From: Pavlovales sp. CCMP2436
Taxonomy: Eukaryota; Haptophyta; Pavlovophyceae; Pavlovales
DNA length: 10,497 nucleotides
Direction of reading: 5' to 3'
Assembly (NCBI GenBank): GCA_026770615.1
Contig: MU631479.1
Span: 35,938-46,434, forward strand
Shown one piece after another: positions 5,567 through 10,497 of this stretch (its first letter is position 1; each line of letters begins with the position of its first letter). The notes below the pieces were generated by a model, which did no database searches, was not told where the DNA came from, and was given only the letters and a program-made list of their open reading frames with translations. Made by a program: the position numbers and the translations under genes.

Positions 5567-6769
5567 ATGATCAACCCCAACTTCGCGGCTCACTCGCACA
5601 TCCTCAAGCAGGCGATCAAGTCGGCTCAGACGCCAGCCGCCGCCCGCTCTGCCGCTGTCGTCGAGCAGCTTACCACGCCCGGCCGCGAGAAGCGCGACGT
5701 CGCGGTCACCCTCAGCTGGGCGGGCGGTGGCAGCTCGATCTTCCTCGTCGGCTCCTTCACCAACTGGGTGGAGCACGTGCCAATGATGGTGGCGGCGGAG
5801 GGCAACATGCACGTCGTCACCGTGCACCTCCGCGCGGGCGAGCACCACTACCTTTTCGAGGTGGACGGCGTTCTATGTGTCGCCGATGAGGAGCCAATGA
5901 CCAGCGTCCTGCCTGGCTGCACGCCTGCGGGGTGGAGCCGTTGGTGCATCGTGAACACCGTGGTAGTTGACGATGGTTCTGAGTACGAGGACGGCAAGGC
6001 TGCGGCGGCGAGGCCTGTCTCGCCGACGGAGATCACGGCCCCCTTTTCGAGCACGCGCACAGGCGCGGACGGCTTCTCGACGACCGTGCCCGCCGACCTC
6101 CAGGTCATGTGGGGTGAGCCGCCGGCGCTGCCTGCCACTTTGGCCCGTATGCACGGCGTGCCACAGACTGCCGCATCTTGCCGCATCCGCCGCATCATCT
6201 GGCCGGAGGGACGGCCGCACGCAGACTTTGCGGACTGCGCGCTGCTCAACCACGCTGCCTCCGCGCGCTGCGACGACGCCCGAATCTCGCAGCCAGACTC
6301 GGGTTGTTCGGACGTCGGCCTACTACCCGAGATGGGCAAACCGGCGATAAGCGTCTCGGTCACATCGCGCTGGCGCGCGCACCGCGTGACCAACGTGCTG
6401 CTCAAGCCCGCGCCAGCCCGCTCCGCGCTGCTGTCGGATATCACCTCGCGGCGCACTCTCGAGGCGGTGCTTTTGGAAATCGCCTCGCGACGCACACGCA
6501 CAAGTCCTGACCCAGCTAGCGCTGCCATCAACATCCCGCAGCCCTGCCTGCCTACCAAACCAAAACCAGCGCCGCGCGAAGCTGGCGTGGATCTATATAT
6601 GGGTAAGTCCGAGGATGTCTTTGAGAACGAGTCGATGAGCAAGTTCGAGGACTCCCCTCCACACTCACCGCTTCTTCAGTTCGAGCTCATGGACGACATG
6701 CCGACCCCAATGTGCAGACTCACCGAGAGGCGCCGCTCGCGCGGTGATGCGTGCACTGCTTTTTGCTGA
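5567..6769 (+). CDS. AMPK/SNF1 protein kinase beta subunit homologue (CBM + ASC domain)
   Basis: The predicted protein has 400 residues. The ATG at 5567 has A at -3, and an in-frame TAG lies upstream at 5525. Residues about 45-135 form an AMPK-type carbohydrate-binding module: VTLSWAGGGSSIFLVGSFTN with W51 and W67, then AGEHHYLFEVDG. Residues about 180-282 match the C-terminal ASC/AMPKBI domain that holds the catalytic and gamma subunits together: GEPPALPATLARMHG, then DCALLNHAASA, then ISVSVTSRWRAHRVTNVLLK. A loop of about 25 residues (235-257) sits inside that domain. In known complexes the beta subunit scaffolds the cytosolic energy-sensing kinase and can place it on glycogen. Oddities: positions matching rat beta1 K126 and W133 (glycogen contacts) are Leu (L96, L103); there is no N-myristoylation start (MINPNF rather than MG); and an Arg/Ser/Pro-rich extension of about 118 residues follows the domain. 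No intron is needed. Confidence 0.85.
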   Translation: MINPNFAAHSHILKQAIKSAQTPAAARSAAVVEQLTTPGREKRDVAVTLSWAGGGSSIFLVGSFTNWVEHVPMMVAAEGNMHVVTVHLRAGEHHYLFEVDGVLCVADEEPMTSVLPGCTPAGWSRWCIVNTVVVDDGSEYEDGKAAAARPVSPTEITAPFSSTRTGADGFSTTVPADLQVMWGEPPALPATLARMHGVPQTAASCRIRRIIWPEGRPHADFADCALLNHAASARCDDARISQPDSGCSDVGLLPEMGKPAISVSVTSRWRAHRVTNVLLKPAPARSALLSDITSRRTLEAVLLEIASRRTRTSPDPASAAINIPQPCLPTKPKPAPREAGVDLYMGKSEDVFENESMSKFEDSPPHSPLLQFELMDDMPTPMCRLTERRRSRGDACTAFC

Positions 6770-7545
6770 CGACCGTGACCCATCGACTAGCTGGTCACAC
6801 GTACTATGTAGTCGTGACCCGACCAAACATAGGCGAACTTAGAAAGGCGACCATACATAGCGGCGGGCTTAGAAAGGTACACCGAATTTGCTATGTATAC
6901 CCACATAGGAACACCAACAGCAAACTACTAGAAAGATACACAAACATCTTTGCCTTATGTAGGTGAGCCGGGGATTACATCATGACCACACAAGAATGAC
7001 GGCTCAACTTCATCACGTGACAGCAGCTTCTTATATTAACATTAATTTTAATTTTAAATAGTGTGAACGTTTCTAAACCCACGATGAACGTAGTTGAACG
7101 TAGTTGATCGACCACGCTCGGCCCAACCAAGTGATACGCGGCCAAGCGATATAAACGCGGGATCGCGGGCAATAATGAAAAACCGTAACGTTATTGAGAA
7201 ATCGAGCCTACTCATTTTTGGTGCGACATTTATGACATTCGTTAACCAGGATTTAACCATGGTCGGTTAAAGAGGACTCGAGCGGCGGGAAAATTAGATC
7301 TATTATTAGCTTCCCAGCAGTATCCAACAGGAGGTAATTACTCATATACAGACGACTGAGACTTGATCAACACCAGACATCAGTCCTAGCAGCAGAGATG
7401 GTAGATTCGAATTGATTTGATGTCCTTGCATACACGCTCAAACGCCAAAGGATATGCAACATAAATTATATTGCGTAATTGATTGATGGATCTCGCCCGC
7501 TGTGCTCACGCAAAGTTGAAAGCATAATTGATATCTTACTTAACG
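6770..7545. other. Gene-poor spacer with short direct and inverted repeats
   Basis: I see no supported gene. At 6829-6911, CATAG-N7-CTTAGAAAGG is duplicated, and ATACATAGC (6853-6861) is inverted at 6890-6898. A direct repeat of GAACGTAGTT occurs near 7085-7105. The rest is AT-rich and featureless. Confidence 0.4.
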
Positions 7546-7610
7546 TATATATATTTATGATAGGGATCCAAGCTGGCGTCTGACTGTTCTGAATATTGTG
7601 CTGGTCTGTA
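7546..7610 (+). repeat. Dispersed Repeat I, copy B
   Basis: GGGATCCAAGCTGGCGTCTG followed by ACTGTTCTGAATATTGTG matches copy A at nearly every base up to about 7602, including the TATTTATGATA lead-in. It then diverges into TATAATATAC instead of the GAGCGCTGC end. Confidence 0.8.
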
Positions 7611-7931
7611 TAATATACTTATCATAAATATAGAAGTATAACCTTGATGTCGTTTTGGATAAAAACCAGTTTACACTTAGCTTAGTAGTAATACAGTTAA
7701 GAGTATTCGGAATTAAATATCGCGAGTGTGGAAACCTCGCCATGCAGCGAGCAAAGTTTAACAAAGTGAACAGATAGAGACCTGGCTCCAGAAGAGTTTC
7801 CACTTATTGAATCTGAAATTGAAATTGATGAAGGTGGGCCGAATGAGCGCCCTGGAGACCATGGTGCTAATCGACACTGAAAACATTGTTGAGTTGCCAG
7901 ACACTCCTCGAGCACACAGATACCCCCCCCC

Positions 7932-8102
7932 CTCCTCTCCCGGCTCTTAGAAAAGGCGTAACGTATGGGGATTATCCGTGGGGCCCGTGGGGCCCCGTGG
8001 GCCCCCGGGCTATGTGACAAGTTAGTTATATGTTAGTCACATAGGCGCCTCCGGCGGGGCCCCCGGGGGCCCTGCGGGGCTTTCTAAGAGCCGGCTCCTC
8101 TC
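7932..8102. mobile_element. 155-bp foldback (MITE-like) element with 8-bp flanking duplication
   Basis: The element spans 7940-8094. CCGGCTCTTAGAAA (7940-7953) is perfectly inverted as TTTCTAAGAGCCGG (8081-8094). CTCCTCTC flanks both ends (7932-7939, 8095-8102). A second perfect inverted repeat, CTATGTGAC (8010-8018) with GTCACATAG (8036-8044), forms the tip, and the arms contain matching G/C runs, so most of the element could fold into one hairpin. An 8-bp duplication is typical of hAT-type insertions, but the ends do not allow a superfamily call. There is no coding capacity. Caveat: the flanks are C/T-rich, which makes a chance 8-bp match easier. Confidence 0.7.
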
Positions 8103-8548
8103 CCCCCCCCCCACACCCAGGTCAACGCGACCACTCGTCTTGAGCCAAAATAAGCTGGCTTTTGTCGATTGGCTCATCGATACAGTGCGAAAACAACAAG
8201 GATATGTGCGTAAGACCCATATCCAAACGATCCTACTGCCTGCCGGCCTGCGCGCAAATTTTGCTCGCTTATTTTATATTTCATCATAACTATTATTATG
8301 ATTTATCCATCACAGTTATATTTATACTTATAAATATGCAATAATTTTATTCTTAACAAAGGTTAATAATTAAAAATGCAGGCGGCGCCTGTCGCAAATT
8401 CTGATCAGGAATGCGCGTGGTTTATTGCGGCTGGCATACAAGGAGGCCATATCACGTACGCAGCTTTCTGCTTTATTTAAATCTTATTTTAAGTAATTTG
8501 AGATAATTCATTTAAGCATAAAGAACTACTAACTAACAACGGGCGAGC
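8103..8548. other. AT-rich spacer without a supported gene
   Basis: A C-run at the left is followed by AT-rich sequence. A small palindrome, CAGGCGGCGCCTG, lies near 8380-8392. Short open frames here have low GC3 and no recognisable domain. Confidence 0.4.
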
Positions 8549-8577
8549 ATGACCTCGGCAGCTCGCGTCCGTCAACC

Positions 8578-8889
8578 TCACCCTGGTCCGAGTACAACCG
8601 GCGTTCTCAGCGTCCTCGTTCGTCTCTCCTCAGCCTCCGCCACCGCCACCGCCTCCAGCTCGCCGTCCACCGCCGGCCCTTCCCCGTCTGCCTCCGGGTC
8701 TGGCACCTCTGCACCCGCCACCGGGTCTGGCGCCTCCGCACCCGCCACTGCAGATGGGTGGGGGTGTTTCTGCTTGTGCCGCTTGCCCGCGGCAGCCTTC
8801 ACATACGCGCGCCACACGTCGCGCATCTGCCTGAGACAGTCGTTCCACGCATTGAAAGCCACTTTGCACACCTGCTTCAAGCCGGGGGC
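8578..8889 (-). CDS. Terminal exon of an unknown gene
   Basis: On the minus strand a pyrimidine-rich stretch ends in GTGTCAG, followed by a GC3-rich frame from 8889 to TGA at 8580-8578 (103 codons). It begins APGLKQVCKVAFNAWNDC and LRQMRDVWRAYVKAAAGKRH, which looks like a basic, aromatic helical segment. It then becomes an acidic Ala/Glu/Pro/Asp-rich tail with the repeated unit AVAGAEAPDP / PVAGAEVPDP. No family is recognised. No ATG lies at its start, so it is taken as a last exon; 9287-9427 could be the preceding one. The plus-strand frame over the same DNA is Ser/Thr/Ala-rich repeat and less protein-like. Confidence 0.45.
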   Translation of the reverse strand, partial: APGLKQVCKVAFNAWNDCLRQMRDVWRAYVKAAAGKRHKQKHPHPSAVAGAEAPDPVAGAEVPDPEADGEGPAVDGELEAVAVAEAEERRTRTLRTPVVLGPG

Positions 8890-8959
8890 CTGACACCTGT
8901 ACGCCTTTGGGTGGTGGGATTCGGAGGGGAGGATATGGGATGAGGGATGGGGGAGGAGG

Positions 8960-9010
8960 GGGTAGGGGTGATCGTGTGTGTGTGTGTGCGTGGTGGTGGT
9001 GGTGGGAGGG
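8960..9010. repeat. (TG)n and (GGT)n microsatellites
   Basis: A GTGTGTGTGTGTG run (about 8974-8988) is followed by GTGGTGGTGGTGGTGGG. On the minus strand this would lie in the intron before the exon ending at 8889. Confidence 0.85.
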
Positions 9011-9286
9011 GGAGGATTTATTAGGGCTTCGCGCTAACACATTATAGCAGGAGGCGGGTTGAGCACTTCCTAAAAAAAGAAAAGAAAAAAGACTTGATTT
9101 AATTTTAGATTCTATTTGAGTTACTTATAAACTGCTCGCAGTACGTTTCCTTTAAGCCTCCCCTGCTCAGCCGGCCATCGTGAGTCACTAAAATGAAGTT
9201 AATTCCTAACCGGGCAGCGCCCGTATGCCTTTGGGCTGGATGTCTTGAGATGTAAATAAAATAAAACAAAAAACAAGAAAACGCAC

Positions 9287-9427
9287 CCCAAAGGATCTAG
9301 CCGCCTTCTGCCAGGCCGTGAGTTTTTCTCGTTTCTTAGGCGGGATTAAGCTCTCGAGGCTATCAGGGTCAACCGGGAGGGTTGTTCTGTTGAGAGCACC
9401 CTCCTTCCTAAAGAAACAGCAGTACAT
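9287..9427 (-). CDS. Possible upstream exon of the 8578-8889 gene
   Basis: From an ATG at 9427 (MYCCFFRKEGALNR), or from an acceptor TTTCTTTAG ending at 9408, the minus strand encodes TTLPVDPDSLESLIPPKKRE and KLTAWQKAARSFG. A GTGCGT donor follows at 9286, the same style as the second intron of the 1749-3152 gene. The exon ends in phase 0 and the 8889 exon begins in phase 0, so splicing would give SFG-APGLKQVCK in frame. Unspliced, the frame runs to a stop at 9206 through a T-rich stretch. It has no recognised domain and only moderate GC3, so coding status is tentative. Confidence 0.3.
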
Positions 9428-9605
9428 TGCAACAATATCAAGAATCAGTTTATTTGTTCTGACAAATCAATAAAGGAATAAAATGATAAGCTTACAAGCA
9501 TCATGCTCACGCAACTTAAGGCTGCACGTCGTGGGAGGTTATAAGGATTATTATCAAAAAGCGTATGAGGGCGGCATGTGGGTGGAAATGAGGGCTCTGT
9601 CGCTT

Positions 9606-9632
9606 TTGTTGTTGTTGTTGTTGTTGTTGTTG
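9606..9632. repeat. (TTG)9 microsatellite
   Basis: Nine perfect TTG units. The Gln or Leu runs they produce in overlapping frames are not supported as protein. Confidence 0.95.
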
Positions 9633-9985
9633 ATGATCGGTCCTATCCCTTGTGTGTCCGCCGGAGCCTCCCGACGGTGAATTGGCAAATCCACAGATCT
9701 GCAGTTTTGCCAATGCGATCATTAGACATACAAGATTGTAAACCTTAAACTGGCTGAACCCAATTACAAATTTAAATTTCGGTAGCAACACAGAGCTGGC
9801 TCCAGCGGTTTGTGCGTGTGTGTGTGATTTAGTCCGAATTGGAGAAAAGGCTCTTACTCCTTACTCCTGAAACTAGCCAGACCCCGCATCGAAATATATG
9901 TTTCACTAGAGCTGCTCAACAAAGCGCCTATGCATACGGACTTTGCGCTCTACCCTCCTAAAAATAAAAAATAAAAAAAGGATGC
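9633..9985. other. Spacer without a supported gene
   Basis: Mixed-composition sequence with no frame showing GC3 bias or a recognisable motif. A short TGTGCGTGTGTGTGTG run is at about 9812-9827. Confidence 0.4.
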
Positions 9986-10068
9986 ATACACACATACACA
10001 CACACATCTATACATGCACATATACATACATACATGTACATACTACATATACATACATACATACATAC

Positions 10069-10115
<47 letters not shown>

Positions 10116-10130
10116 TACATACATATATAC
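9986..10130. repeat. (CA)n, (CATA)n and (TA)n microsatellite block
   Basis: CACA and ACATACAT units merge into about 50 bp of alternating TA (around 10071-10120), then ACATACATATATAC directly against the inverted copy of Repeat I. Confidence 0.9.
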
Positions 10131-10210
10131 GAAGCAGCGCTCAGACAAGCATAACTTACAGGACAGTCAGACGCCAACTTGAATCCCTAAGAGTAATATA
10201 ATTATATATG
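10131..10210 (-). repeat. Dispersed Repeat I, copy C (inverted)
   Basis: On the minus strand this reads AGGGATTCAAGTTGGCGTCT, then GACTGTCCTG and CTGAGCGCTGCTTCG. It matches copy A through its whole core, including the GAGCGCTGC end that copy B lacks. As in copy A, TA-rich DNA lies on both sides. Confidence 0.8.
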
Positions 10211-10225
10211 TATATATAATATACA

Positions 10226-10365
10226 TATATATGTATTTATGTAGGGGGATTCTGGCTGGCGGTGTGTATATATTAGTGGCTCAGCAGTGTGCGACACGAG
10301 ACTCGCGTTCACTCACAGCCAAGATCGTGCAGAAATTGACAGAGAGAGAAGCGGTGAGTCGTGCA
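10226..10365 (+). repeat. Repeat I-like start joined to Repeat II, copy B
   Basis: TATTTATGTAGGGGGATTCTGGCTGGCG at about 10232-10261 resembles the lead-in and first part of Repeat I. It is followed at 10275-10360 by TGGCTCAGCAGTGTGCG and the rest of Repeat II. The open frame across it (10231-10455) is not supported as a gene. Confidence 0.55.
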
Positions 10366-10497
10366 ATTCAAAAACGGGGAAGCTACTTGCCTTTTATTGA
10401 AATACTCGGTGACTTGCCGGTGAAGTGCGGGTTTCTTAGACGCCCACACCTATGAGTTTTTTGGCCATGGGAGGAGGCGTGCGGGGTGGGGGGGGGG

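Noticed and set aside
5848..6642. Minus-strand open frame of 264 codons
   Set aside because: It lies opposite the AMPK beta coding sequence, whose domains are recognisable, and has no domain of its own; it stays open because of the high GC content.
9206..9530. Similarity between FTSQDIQP and ITSHDVQP in two minus-strand frames, as a possible duplicated element
   Set aside because: Only about 20 bp align loosely, with gaps; too weak to call a repeat.
1..10497. tRNA, rRNA or other structured RNA genes
   Set aside because: No cloverleaf with matched A and B boxes and no rRNA-like conserved blocks were seen; the box-like words in Repeats I and II are incomplete.

Overview
The window looks like nuclear DNA from a unicellular eukaryote, most likely a microalga. 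Islands of GC-rich coding sequence, with G or C at most third codon positions, sit in AT-rich spacers full of microsatellites. Genes lie on both strands with no operon structure. One gene reads cleanly only when two short GT-AG introns (81 and 105 bp) are removed. The TFIIIA-like zinc fingers (C-X4-C spacing, CDEPGC start) recall haptophyte or pelagophyte proteins, but that taxonomic placement is inference.

Layout. 1-751 (-): 5' part of a C2H2 zinc-finger gene made of 90-bp tandem finger units, leaving the window at the left edge and broken by a 28-nt deficit in its second finger. 794-843: a perfect 50-bp palindrome with no spacer. From its centre a truncated, frameshifted coding fragment runs rightwards to about 1195. 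1205-1450: a dispersed repeat (called Repeat I here) and compound microsatellites. 1749-3152 (-): a three-exon gene for a 405-residue protein I do not recognise. 3347-3860: a second dispersed repeat (Repeat II) and degenerate low-complexity DNA. 3874-5016 (+): a glycosyltransferase-like gene with a DTD motif, apparently lacking its 5' end and probably containing one intron. 5049-5243 (-): a frameshifted Ala/Pro/Glu/Lys-rich tail. 5567-6769 (+): the best-supported gene, an AMPK/SNF1 beta-subunit homologue with a carbohydrate-binding module and a C-terminal ASC domain, preceded by four TGCATGCA-type repeats. 6770-8540: no convincing gene, but another Repeat I copy and a 155-bp foldback element with an apparent 8-bp target-site duplication. 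8578-9427 (-): probably the last one or two exons of an unrecognised gene. 9600-10497: microsatellites plus further copies of Repeats I and II.

The genes do not form an obvious pathway. The AMPK beta homologue would act in energy sensing, the glycosyltransferase in glycan synthesis and the zinc-finger protein in DNA binding; their proximity appears incidental. The more unusual content is structural: the palindrome at a gene-truncation point, the two-finger duplication pattern, the foldback element and the two uncharacterised short repeat families.
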